DNA from: Pseudomonadota bacterium
Lineage (GTDB): Bacteria > Pseudomonadota > Alphaproteobacteria > Sphingomonadales > Sphingomonadaceae
Assembly: GCA_023413015.1 (NCBI GenBank)
Contig: JAEZQR010000024.1
Coordinates: forward strand, 1-8,337
DNA: 8,337 nt
Direction of reading: 5' to 3'
In this document: piece by piece, positions 1-6,477 of the stretch
How the letters are laid out: every line of letters begins with the position of its first letter
Numbering within the stretch: position 1 is the first letter of the stretch
The notes under the pieces: model-generated
The model's input: only the letters and a program-made list of their open reading frames with translations
Told to the model about the DNA's origin: nothing
Database searches by the model: none
Translations under genes and position numbers: made by a program

Positions 1-993
1 CGTGCGCCGTTCTTCAAGCGCGACCTGACGAACTACTGCTTCACCACCAATGCCAACGGCTTCGTCGACTGCTTCGCCGGCAACACTACGGCGGAGGCGG
101 CCTATCGGCAGCTTAACCCGACGGTGCAGGGGCCGCAGAACCGCGTGTTCAAGTATGACGCGATCCTGCCGAACGCCGGCGTCGTCTACGACTTCACGTC
201 GCAGTTCAGCGCGTTCGCTAACTATTCGAAGGGGCTGCAGGTGCCGGGCACGGACAACCTGTACAACGCCTTCTTCTTCGCGGCGAACACACCGTCGGCG
301 CGTCCTGATCCGGAAACCACCAACAACTTCGACCTCGGCGTTCGTTACCGGTCGAACAAGGTGCAAGCCCAGCTGACCGGCTGGTACACGATCTATGACA
401 ACCGGCTGGCCTCGTCCTTCGATCCGGAGACGGAGCGGAACGTCTATCGTAACCTTGGCCGTGTCGATAAGTACGGCGTCGACGGTAGCGTCTCCTACCG
501 CCCGATCCCCGAACTCGTGGCCTATGTCTTCGGCTCGTACCTGAAGTCGGAGATTAAGGACGACGTGCAGACCGGTGTGACCTCGGCCGCCGTACCGATT
601 TTTGCACGTACGGCAGGCAAGCGTGAGTCGGGTGCTCCGGTCTACACGCTGGGTAGCCGCGTCCAGGCGATCCTGGGCCCGGTTGAATTCGGCGCGCAGG
701 CCAAGCGCACCGGTCCGCGCTACGTCAATGACCAGAACTTGCCGGTCACGGTTGGCGGCAAGCAGGTGTGGGGCGCCAAGGCGCCGGCTTACACGCTGGT
801 CGACCTCGATGCCCGTGTCTCGCTCGAGCCGTTGGGCTTCAACGACCAGACCTATCTGCAGTTCAACGTCACAAACGTCTTCGACAAGCTCTACGTCGGC
901 GGCTTCGATGGGAACTTGGCTGCGGACCAGGCTCCGTTCGTTCAGATCGGCTCGCCGCGTACCTTCATTGCGACGGCGGTCATCGGCTTCTAA
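1..993 (+). CDS. TonB-dependent outer-membrane receptor, C-terminal part (5' end outside window)
   Basis: The frame is open from the first base and gives 330 codons ending in TAA at 991-993. The product is the C-terminal half of a TonB-dependent receptor, an outer-membrane beta-barrel that imports iron chelates or other large substrates using energy from TonB. What is visible is alternating amphipathic strands typical of such barrels, for example FSAFANYSKGLQVPG, NNFDLGVRYRSNKVQAQLTG and YLQFNVTNVFDKLYVGG. It ends in a strand closing IATAVIGF, with the terminal Phe used as an outer-membrane sorting signal. The NVFDKLY segment near the C terminus is a hallmark of the family. Two cysteines about 11 residues apart lie near the window start and could form an extracellular loop disulfide. 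The plug domain and signal peptide lie upstream of the window, so the substrate cannot be stated. It converges on the Lrp-type gene and shares its terminator. Confidence 0.93.
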   Translation, partial: RAPFFKRDLTNYCFTTNANGFVDCFAGNTTAEAAYRQLNPTVQGPQNRVFKYDAILPNAGVVYDFTSQFSAFANYSKGLQVPGTDNLYNAFFFAANTPSARPDPETTNNFDLGVRYRSNKVQAQLTGWYTIYDNRLASSFDPETERNVYRNLGRVDKYGVDGSVSYRPIPELVAYVFGSYLKSEIKDDVQTGVTSAAVPIFARTAGKRESGAPVYTLGSRVQAILGPVEFGAQAKRTGPRYVNDQNLPVTVGGKQVWGAKAPAYTLVDLDARVSLEPLGFNDQTYLQFNVTNVFDKLYVGGFDGNLAADQAPFVQIGSPRTFIATAVIGF

Positions 994-1004
994 CCGGAAG
1001 CGAA

Positions 1005-1031
1005 AAGCCCGGCACCAATGGTGCCTGGCTT
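1005..1031 (+). other. Hairpin in the 3' UTR of the receptor gene
   Basis: Bases 1005-1016 and 1020-1031 form a 12-position stem with one mismatch (C1010 against T1026) and an AAT loop. No T-run follows, so it is probably an RNA-end-protecting or processing hairpin rather than a terminator. Its left arm can pair instead with bases 1043-1050. Confidence 0.5.
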
Positions 1032-1080
1032 CCTCGTCCGCATGCCGGGCGAGGGCAGGACAAAGCAGTGTTGCGTCACG

Positions 1081-1113
1081 AAAAGGCGCCCCCGATGCAG
1101 GGGGCGCCTTTTT
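1081..1113. terminator. Bidirectional intrinsic terminator between receptor and Lrp-type gene
   Basis: AAAAGGCGCCCCC (1081-1093) pairs perfectly with 1100-1112 around the six-base loop GATGCA. The stem is 13 bp and GC-rich, with a run of T on the + strand and of A before it, so it also ends in T on the - strand. It lies 87 bases after the receptor stop and 4 bases past the Lrp stop, so it can end both convergent transcripts. Confidence 0.92.
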
Positions 1114-1117
1114 CGCA

Positions 1118-1600
1118 TCAGATTTCGACGGGGACGCCCGGCAGGCTCTTCGACGTACGGATGGTGAGCGACGTCTTGACGTGCTCGACGTTCGGCGCTG
1201 TCGTCAGTTGCGTAGTGAGAAAGCGTTGAAATTCCTGAAGGTCATGCGCGACGATCTTGAGGATGAAGTCGATCTCGCCGTTGAGCATGTGGCATTCGCG
1301 GACCGGCGGGAGCTGTGCGATATGTTCCTCGAAGGCGCGCAGGTCGGCCTCCGCCTGACTCTTCAGCGAGACCATCGCGAATACGGTGATGCTGTAGCCA
1401 AGCGCCTCCGGGTTCAGGTCGGCATGATAGCCGCGGATGACGCCCGCTTCCTCGAGTGCGCGCACACGACGCAGGCAGGGCGGGGCGGTCAATCCGGCGC
1501 GGGTTGCCAGTTCGACGTTGGTGATGCGTCCTTCCTCCTGAAGGTTATGGAGGATGGTCCGATCCACCGTATCGAGTTGGAGCTGCTGGTTTTGGAGCAT
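1118..1600 (-). CDS. Lrp/AsnC family transcriptional regulator
   Basis: The 160-residue product has the two-domain Lrp/AsnC design. The N-terminal winged helix (about residues 8-60) contains LDTVDRTILHNLQEEGRIT, then the recognition helix region LTAPPCLRRVRALEEAGVI. The C-terminal RAM/ligand-binding domain (about 70-150) includes VRECHMLNGEIDFILKIV, the effector-pocket part of the family. Such proteins form dimers to octamers and respond to amino acids, often controlling amino-acid metabolism genes. I chose the ATG at 1600 because it gives the normal family N terminus and length; an ATG at 1660 would add 20 atypical residues. No strong Shine-Dalgarno sequence is seen: only an AGG about 12-14 bases upstream. 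The gene is divergent from the kinase-like gene (125 bases between starts). Its ligand and targets cannot be read from the sequence; autoregulation is common in the family. Confidence 0.93.
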   Translation of the reverse strand: MLQNQQLQLDTVDRTILHNLQEEGRITNVELATRAGLTAPPCLRRVRALEEAGVIRGYHADLNPEALGYSITVFAMVSLKSQAEADLRAFEEHIAQLPPVRECHMLNGEIDFILKIVAHDLQEFQRFLTTQLTTAPNVEHVKTSLTIRTSKSLPGVPVEI

Positions 1601-1644
1601 TGTGCAAGGATACCTGCCTGTTGAATGCGCCGACTTTAATAATG

Positions 1645-1660
1645 TTGCTGGCGCACGCAA
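1645..1660. promoter_or_regulatory. Possible operator in the divergent lrp/kinase intergenic region
   Basis: TTGC (1645-1648) and GCAA (1657-1660) form an imperfect dyad beside an AT-rich stretch (TTTAATAATG, 1635-1644). Lrp-type regulators often bind such degenerate, AT-flanked dyads next to their own gene. This is a weak pattern match; neither promoter of the divergent pair could be assigned with confidence. Confidence 0.2.
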
Positions 1661-1693
1661 TGTTCTGATGCACTCTATCCGTCGCCGTTAACC

Positions 1694-1724
1694 CCTGTCC
1701 CTCGAAGAGGTGCTAGGGGACAGG
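1694..1724 (+). promoter_or_regulatory. Hairpin sequestering the Shine-Dalgarno of the kinase-like gene
   Basis: CCTGTCCC (1694-1701) is a perfect complement of GGGACAGG (1717-1724), with a 15-base loop. A further G-T pair (1702/1716) can extend the stem to 9 bp. The right arm contains the AGGGGA ribosome-binding sequence and ends two bases before the GTG start at 1726, so the folded form should block initiation. This suggests translational control by temperature, a protein or a trans-acting RNA. The pairing is visible; the role is inferred. Confidence 0.5.
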
Positions 1725-1725
1725 C

Positions 1726-3141
1726 GTGGAGCAGGAAGAGCAGCTTCGATCCGCGCTGATCTACGCCGATGCGTGGGGTGCCGCCTCGCGCACGCTGGCG
1801 TATCGCCGCATCGTGGAGCTGCTGGTTCAGAGCAGGGGCAGCCGCGATACCGAGCTGCGATCCAGCGCCCTGGCGACGCTGCGCCGCCTGCAGCCCGAGG
1901 TGCCCCCTGCCGAGCAGCGCGCGGCACTCGCGCTCGCCTACAAGCGATGGCCGGACCCGCTGCTGATATCAGCCCTCGGCAGCTCACAGGAGGTGGGGGC
2001 CGTAAGCCGACCTCCTGTCGAAGTGCAGCCTCCCGAATCGCAGGCGGTGGATGCGGCGGCTCCCGCAGGAAACGCGCACGAGCCAGGACGAGAGTCGCGG
2101 TCTCATTCATATCCGGTGTTCCGGAACGAGGCGCCGGAGCTTGCGACATTCGCCGGCGAGTGGCGTTGGGAGAGCGACTCGCGCGGGCGACTGGAGCAGC
2201 TGCAAGGCGCGGCGCCCGCGGAATTGGGGCGGCGGACGCTCTTCGAACTCGACGACTCCGAGATCGTCTGGAATGCTTTCCGGTGCCGGATGCCATTTCA
2301 TCAGGTACCCGTCGGTCTCGCAGGTACGAGCTGGCGCCTGTCCGGCGTTCCGTTCTTCGACTGCGGCCGTTTCCTCGGATATCGTGGGGTGGCACTAAAG
2401 GCGCCGTCCGCGTCCTCTCTCCTCGGCGCCGGTTCGTCGGGCGATTCGCTGGCTGACGTGGCGCACGAGGTGCGCTCTCCGCTCAATGCCATCATGGGCT
2501 TTGCCCAGATGATACAGGCAGAGACCTTGGGGCCGGCGCCGGAAGAGCATCGCCGCCACGCGGGTACGATCATTGAGAATGCAACACGCCTCCTTGATGC
2601 GCTCGACGATCTCATCGACGCCGCAAGGCTTGATCAAGGTATCTGGGCCATCAGCCAGGAGCGATTCGGCGCAGCCATGCTCCTCGACAGGGTGATGTCC
2701 CGCTACCAATCCGCAGCGGCTGCGAAAGGTGCCGGGATTGCCGTCAGCTGCCCGTCGGGCCTGTCGCTGGTGCTTGCCGACCAGCGCTCACTGGAGCGGG
2801 CTCTCGGCCGTCTGCTTTCCGAATTGCTGGAACTATGCGTTGCCGGCGAGACGCTGCTGCTCGGGGGGCAGCAGACCGGAAACGGTCTATGTTTCTATCT
2901 CACCATGCCGGATGCGCTGGCGGGGCTGTCCGAGCAGCAGCTCTTCGATACGAGATTGGCCGTTCAGGGGCACCGACGCGGGGCAGCGCCCCTGCTGGGA
3001 CTTGGGTTCGGACTTCGGCTGGTGCGCCAGCTTGCCGTCACGATCGGTGGCCGGTTCGAGGTCGAGGCGCAGCGGTTCGTAGTGACCATGCCGATGGCCG
3101 CCGATGAACAAGCCGTCGCAAATGGCGAATGGAGCGCCTAG
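1726..3141 (+). CDS. PAS-like/histidine-kinase-type signalling protein with degenerate ATP site
   Basis: This is a 471-residue soluble protein with no membrane segment. Residues 1-80 are helical and unassigned, and 85-125 form a Pro/Ala-rich linker. Residues about 128-224 resemble a PAS fold (GEWRWE, a Trp-Arg-Leu-Ser-Gly strand, GRFLGYRGVA). A HisKA domain follows with a clear H-box, LADVAHEVRSPLNAIMGFAQ, whose phosphoacceptor is His247. The catalytic domain is odd. The N-box positions that normally hold Asn are Arg362 and Glu366. The DxGxG motif is reduced to DALAG (Asp396). The G2 loop is intact (GLGFGLRLV, from Gly425). It may therefore be a weak kinase, a phosphatase or a phosphotransfer scaffold. 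The start is GTG at 1726, preceded by AGGGGA with 5-base spacing. No response regulator is adjacent. trxB follows 40 bases downstream. Confidence 0.85.
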   Translation: MEQEEQLRSALIYADAWGAASRTLAYRRIVELLVQSRGSRDTELRSSALATLRRLQPEVPPAEQRAALALAYKRWPDPLLISALGSSQEVGAVSRPPVEVQPPESQAVDAAAPAGNAHEPGRESRSHSYPVFRNEAPELATFAGEWRWESDSRGRLEQLQGAAPAELGRRTLFELDDSEIVWNAFRCRMPFHQVPVGLAGTSWRLSGVPFFDCGRFLGYRGVALKAPSASSLLGAGSSGDSLADVAHEVRSPLNAIMGFAQMIQAETLGPAPEEHRRHAGTIIENATRLLDALDDLIDAARLDQGIWAISQERFGAAMLLDRVMSRYQSAAAAKGAGIAVSCPSGLSLVLADQRSLERALGRLLSELLELCVAGETLLLGGQQTGNGLCFYLTMPDALAGLSEQQLFDTRLAVQGHRRGAAPLLGLGFGLRLVRQLAVTIGGRFEVEAQRFVVTMPMAADEQAVANGEWSA

Positions 3142-3181
3142 ATACGGAACGAATCCGTCGCTTTCAGCAAGGTCGTTTCAT

Positions 3182-4189
3182 ATGGGCGAAATCAAGCATA
3201 GCCGTGTTCTCATCATCGGTTCGGGGCCGGCCGGCTATACCGCGGCCGTTTACGCCGCCCGCGCAGCTCTGAAGCCGATCCTGGTGCAGGGCATCCAGCC
3301 CGGCGGGCAGCTGACCGTCACGACCGACGTGGAGAACTGGCCGGGCGAAGTCTCGATCATGGGGCCGGACCTCATGGCAAAGATGGCCGCCCAGGCCGAG
3401 CATGTCGGTGTCGAGATCGTCGGCGACTACATCCAGTCGGTAGATCTGTCGCGCCGTCCATTCGTCGCCATCGGCGACTCGGGCGTCGAATATCATGGCG
3501 ATACGCTGGTGATCGCGACCGGCGCGCAGGCGCGCTGGCTATGGATTCCGTCCGAGGAGAAGTTCCGCGGCTTCGGCGTGTCGGCCTGCGCAACCTGTGA
3601 CGGTTTCTTCTATCGCGGCAAGACGGTCGCGGTAGTCGGTGGCGGCAACACAGCGGTCGAAGAAGCGCTGTTCCTCACCAACTTCGCCAACAAGGTCTAT
3701 CTGATCCATCGCCGCGACGAACTGCGCGCCGACAAGGTCAACCAATCGCGCCTGTTCGCCAACCCGAAGATCGAGCCGGTGTGGAATGCGACCGTCGAGG
3801 AGGTGCTCGGCACGGAGGCGCCGCTGGGCGTCACTGGCGTTCGCTTGCGCGACATGCAATCCGGTGAGTTCAGGGAACTTGCGATCGACGGCCTGTTCAT
3901 CGCGATCGGGCACGATCCGGCCACCGCCCTGTTCAAGGGGCAGCTGACGATGGACGAGGACGGCTACATCATAACAGCGCCTGACTCGACCGCCACGAGT
4001 GTGCCGGGCGTGTTCGCCGCTGGCGACGTCAAGGACAAGACCTTCCGTCAGGCCGTTACCGCGGCTGGGATGGGTTGCATGGCGGCTCTGGAAGCCGAGC
4101 GGTTTCTGGCGCATCATGCCGCCACCGAGATCGCGGTTGACGCTGCGCACGACGTGGATGCGGCGGTCCGCAGCGAGGCCGCGGAATAA
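3182..4189 (+). CDS. trxB: Thioredoxin-disulfide reductase
   Basis: This 335-residue flavoenzyme reduces thioredoxin with NADPH in the cytoplasm, feeding ribonucleotide reductase, peroxiredoxins and protein disulfide repair. The FAD-binding Rossmann motif GSGPAGYTAA lies at residues 13-22. The redox-active pair Cys136-Ala-Thr-Cys139 is followed by Asp, as in the family. The NADPH site shows GGGNTAVEEA from residue 153 and the HRR phosphate-binding motif at 176-178. The C-terminal FAD motif includes GVFAAGD (Asp282) and a FRQAVTAAGMGCMAA helix. Length is close to the usual 310-340. I chose the ATG at 3182 because the family N terminus begins just before this Rossmann strand; AAGG lies 9 bases upstream. 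An ATG at 3104 would add 26 atypical residues and overlap the kinase-like gene. A LysR gene follows 10 bases after the stop. Confidence 0.97.
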   Translation: MGEIKHSRVLIIGSGPAGYTAAVYAARAALKPILVQGIQPGGQLTVTTDVENWPGEVSIMGPDLMAKMAAQAEHVGVEIVGDYIQSVDLSRRPFVAIGDSGVEYHGDTLVIATGAQARWLWIPSEEKFRGFGVSACATCDGFFYRGKTVAVVGGGNTAVEEALFLTNFANKVYLIHRRDELRADKVNQSRLFANPKIEPVWNATVEEVLGTEAPLGVTGVRLRDMQSGEFRELAIDGLFIAIGHDPATALFKGQLTMDEDGYIITAPDSTATSVPGVFAAGDVKDKTFRQAVTAAGMGCMAALEAERFLAHHAATEIAVDAAHDVDAAVRSEAAE

Positions 4190-4199
4190 GGGGAGGGGG

Positions 4200-5126
4200 A
4201 TGCAGCTCGATTGGGAGAAGCTGCGGCTATTTCACTGCGTAGCGGAAGCCGGCAGCTTCACTGAGGCTGCCCGGCGGCTGCACATGAGCCAGCCGGCGCT
4301 GTCGCGACAGATCCAGGCGCTCGAGGCGGCGCTCGGCGCCAAGCTGTTCCATCGTCATGCGCGCGGGCTCGCCACGACGCATGAGGGCGAGCAACTGCAT
4401 GATGCTACGCGTGAGATGTATGACCGGATCGAGCGTACGCAGCAGGGCATCGAATTTTCTCGCGAACGCCCGACCGGCGAGATCCGCCTGACGACGACCG
4501 TCAGCTTCGGCTCAACCTGGCTTGCGCGCCATCTCAAGGATTTCCTCGAGCTTTATCCTGACATCAACGTCGATCTGATGCTCTCCGACGACGACCTCGA
4601 TCTGTCCAAGCGTGAGGCCGATGTCGCGATCCGTTTCCACGAGCCGCATCAGTCGGACCATATTCAGCGTGCGCTGGCGCCGGTACGTTATTGGCTGTGC
4701 GCTTCGCCGGACTATCTGGCCAAGCACGGCGAGCCCAGAACAGCCGAGGAGCTCGATCACCACCGTATCGTGGCCTATGGCTCGCTGGCGCCGAATCCGA
4801 TCCGCAGCGTCAACTGGATTCTCGACGTGGGCCATAGCGGGCCGCCCCGGGTGCCGGTGCTGACCGTCAACAACATCTTCGGACTGTTGCAGGCGGTGGA
4901 GGCTGGCATCGGGATTGCAGCCTTGCCGAGCTATCTGATCCACTTCTCGGGCAAGGTCCGGCCAATCCTGCCGGGCGCGCGCGGGCCGGTGTTCCGTACC
5001 TTCTTCGTCTATCCGCCCGAGCTGAAGCAGTCGGTACGGGTCGCCGTGCTGCGCGATTTCATCGTCAAGCGCATGACGCCCGAGCTTATCGATGCTTCTG
5101 TCTTTGCCCATGCAGCTGCTGCATAG
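4200..5126 (+). CDS. LysR family transcriptional regulator
   Basis: The 308-residue product is a standard LysR-type regulator. The N-terminal winged helix (residues 3-62) holds GSFTEAARRLHMSQPALSRQ and LEAALGAKLFHR, then a linker helix to about residue 90. A periplasmic-binding-protein-like effector domain (about 92-295) starts with GEIRLTTTVSFGSTWLARHL and includes the EAGIGIAALPSYL segment. These proteins act as tetramers and usually respond to a small metabolite. The ATG at 4200 is preceded by a GGGGAGGGGG tract. It lies 10 bases past the trxB stop, so co-transcription and perhaps translational coupling with trxB are likely. This is unlike the usual divergent LysR arrangement, so the target need not be its neighbour. 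Subfamily is uncertain, and I would not call it OxyR. Strong terminator-like hairpins follow. Confidence 0.94.
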   Translation: MQLDWEKLRLFHCVAEAGSFTEAARRLHMSQPALSRQIQALEAALGAKLFHRHARGLATTHEGEQLHDATREMYDRIERTQQGIEFSRERPTGEIRLTTTVSFGSTWLARHLKDFLELYPDINVDLMLSDDDLDLSKREADVAIRFHEPHQSDHIQRALAPVRYWLCASPDYLAKHGEPRTAEELDHHRIVAYGSLAPNPIRSVNWILDVGHSGPPRVPVLTVNNIFGLLQAVEAGIGIAALPSYLIHFSGKVRPILPGARGPVFRTFFVYPPELKQSVRVAVLRDFIVKRMTPELIDASVFAHAAAA

Positions 5127-5240
5127 CAGCCGGCCAATGATGGGTACTGCTCAGTAGCCTGGCGCTGCTCCATATGGGTTTCGTTGCTGCAACGCAGCGA
5201 ACGGTCGTGAAGCCGCACTCCTCCCCGCGGCTCCGAACGA

Positions 5241-5282
5241 GGCCCCCGGCGCTCCTCCCTCCCTCTTGTATCGCCGGGGGCC
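5241..5282 (+). other. GC-rich hairpin downstream of the LysR gene
   Basis: GGCCCCCGGCG (5241-5251) pairs perfectly with 5272-5282 across a 20-base pyrimidine-rich loop. No T-run follows, so it is probably a stabilising 3' structure, or a backup terminator of atypical form, ahead of the clear terminator at 5320-5349. Confidence 0.45.
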
Positions 5283-5319
5283 CCTCCCGCCTCATGGGCG
5301 GTCCTCCCTATGTGACTTG

Positions 5320-5349
5320 GGCCGGGCGTCCGCGTCCGGCCTTTTCTTT
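5320..5349 (+). terminator. Intrinsic terminator of the kinase-like/trxB/lysR unit
   Basis: GGCCGGGCG (5320-5328) pairs with CGTCCGGCC (5333-5341), 9 bp with one G-T pair, around the loop TCCG. TTTTCTTT follows at once. The terminator ends about 28 bases before the assigned deacetylase start. This argues that the long upstream extension of that reading frame is not translated and that the deacetylase has its own promoter. Confidence 0.88.
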
Positions 5350-5377
5350 GCGCAACAGTTATCATAACGCTTTGGCT

Positions 5378-6367
5378 GTGCTTGCCCCATCACCCTCGCT
5401 CTATCTCGACCTGCCCGAAAGCTTCGGCCGTCGGGTCATCGTGACCGTCGATACCGAGGAGGAGTTCGACTGGACGCAGCCGCGCCGACGCGATGCGACC
5501 TCGGTGCATGCGGTCAAGGCGCTTCCTGAAGCTCATGTCCGCCTACGAAGCTTTGGCCTCAAGCCGGCCTATCTCGTGGACTATCCGGTGGCGACAACGC
5601 CGGAGAGCGTCGAGGTTCTCAAATCGGCGGTCGATGCCGGCGAAGCGACCGTCGGTGCGCAGCTGCATCCATGGGTCAATCCGCCGTTCGACGAGCCGGT
5701 CGATACGCTTCACTCGTTCCCCGGCAACCTGCCGCGGTGCACCGAGCTCGCGAAGCTGTCGCGGCTAACACAGGCGATTGTAGATAATCTCGATGTCCAG
5801 CCGATCATCTACCGCGCCGGCCGCTACGGCATCGGTCCCAACACCGAGGCTTTGCTCGACGAGCTCGGCTATCGCATCGATGCATCGGTGCGTCCCCTGT
5901 TCGACTATGAGGACGAGGGCGGCCCCAGCTTCGAATATGCGCGCTCGGCACCTTACTGGACCGGTCCCGAACACCGCATCCTCGAGGTGCCGCTCACGAC
6001 GACCTTCGTGGGCGGCCTGCGCAAGGTAGGAGAGCCGCTCTTTCGCCTCGGCGGACGCTTTCAGGCGCTGCGCGGTCTTCTCGCACGCGCGCGTCTGCTC
6101 AATCGCGTCGCTCTGACGCCAGAAGGCATACCGCTGGATGAGGCGCTCACTGCGCTCCGGCTGCTTCTCGATGACGGGACGCGCCTGTTCAGCATCTCCT
6201 TCCACTCCCCTTCGGTCGAGCCGGGCCATACGCCCTATGTGCGTGATGCTGCGGATCTGAAGCGCTTCTATGCCTGGTTCGACGGCGTGCTGAACTTCCT
6301 TGCCAAGGCCGGCGTCGCGCCAGCCAGCGTCGAGGAGGTGCTTGCCGCGGCGGAGGCGGCGCGTTAA
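5378..6367 (+). CDS. WalW-like polysaccharide deacetylase family protein
   Basis: From a GTG at 5378 the product has 329 residues. It resembles the NodB/polysaccharide deacetylase fold in the divergent form often labelled WalW. The metal-site strand is TVDTEEEFDW (residues 23-32, Asp25). Further candidate active-site elements are QLHPW (His97), YRAGRYGIG (Arg146) and SFHSPS (His276). Such enzymes remove acetyl groups from cell-surface polysaccharides, so a role in envelope or exopolysaccharide synthesis is inferred; no glycosyltransferase partner is in the window. No signal peptide is seen. The frame stays open back to 5174, but the stretch before 5350 contains a terminator and reads as low-complexity Pro/Arg. 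TTG at 5372 is an equally possible start. No Shine-Dalgarno sequence precedes either, and TATCAT (5360-5365) could be a -10 box for a nearly leaderless transcript. Confidence 0.85.
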   Translation: MLAPSPSLYLDLPESFGRRVIVTVDTEEEFDWTQPRRRDATSVHAVKALPEAHVRLRSFGLKPAYLVDYPVATTPESVEVLKSAVDAGEATVGAQLHPWVNPPFDEPVDTLHSFPGNLPRCTELAKLSRLTQAIVDNLDVQPIIYRAGRYGIGPNTEALLDELGYRIDASVRPLFDYEDEGGPSFEYARSAPYWTGPEHRILEVPLTTTFVGGLRKVGEPLFRLGGRFQALRGLLARARLLNRVALTPEGIPLDEALTALRLLLDDGTRLFSISFHSPSVEPGHTPYVRDAADLKRFYAWFDGVLNFLAKAGVAPASVEEVLAAAEAAR

Positions 6368-6379
6368 CTCGGTGCGCGT

Positions 6380-6455
6380 GGGCCTGTAGCTCAATGGTTA
6401 GAGCTGGCCGCTCATAACGGCTAGGTTGCGGGTTCGAGTCCTGCCGGGCCCACCA
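6380..6455 (+). tRNA. tRNA with anticodon CAT, probably tRNA-Ile2 (lysidine-modified)
   Basis: The 76-base cloverleaf is complete. The acceptor stem GGGCCTG pairs with CGGGCCC, the D-arm is GCTC/GAGC, and the anticodon stem GGCCG/CGGCT encloses the loop CTCATAA. The T-arm carries GGTTCGAGTCC, and CCA is encoded. The CAT anticodon fits elongator Met, initiator Met or Ile2. A normally paired acceptor start argues against initiator. The short D-loop (AATGGTTA) and GGTTGCGGGTTC resemble E. coli ileX more than metT, so I favour tRNA-Ile2, which reads AUA after TilS converts C34 to lysidine. Automatic annotation may call it tRNA-Met. It starts 12 bases after the deacetylase stop. Confidence 0.9.
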
Positions 6456-6477
6456 TTCCCAAACTGTTGTGTGGTTG

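Noticed and set aside
1601..1660. 20-codon N-terminal extension of the Lrp-type regulator
   Set aside because: Family members start just before the first helix of the winged-helix domain, which matches the ATG at 1600, and the extension occupies the likely regulatory region.
1688..2395. 235-codon open frame on the - strand opposite the kinase-like gene
   Set aside because: It is Arg/Pro/Ala-rich with no domain motif, lies entirely antisense to a gene with clear HisKA features, and reflects the high GC content.
3104..3181. Upstream ATG extending trxB by 26 residues
   Set aside because: The extension overlaps the kinase-like gene, has no resemblance to TrxB N termini, and the ATG at 3182 gives the normal family start.
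3999..4199. 67-codon N-terminal extension of the LysR frame
   Set aside because: It lies within trxB in another frame and is Arg/Pro-rich; the ATG at 4200 gives a standard LysR N terminus with a purine-rich ribosome-binding tract.
5174..5377. 68-codon N-terminal extension of the deacetylase
   Set aside because: It runs through two strong hairpins including an intrinsic terminator and reads as Pro/Arg low complexity.
6431..6455. tRNA 3' end as an integration (att) site
   Set aside because: I found no second copy of the T-arm/acceptor sequence in the window and no integrase gene; the neighbouring MOSC gene is ordinary.
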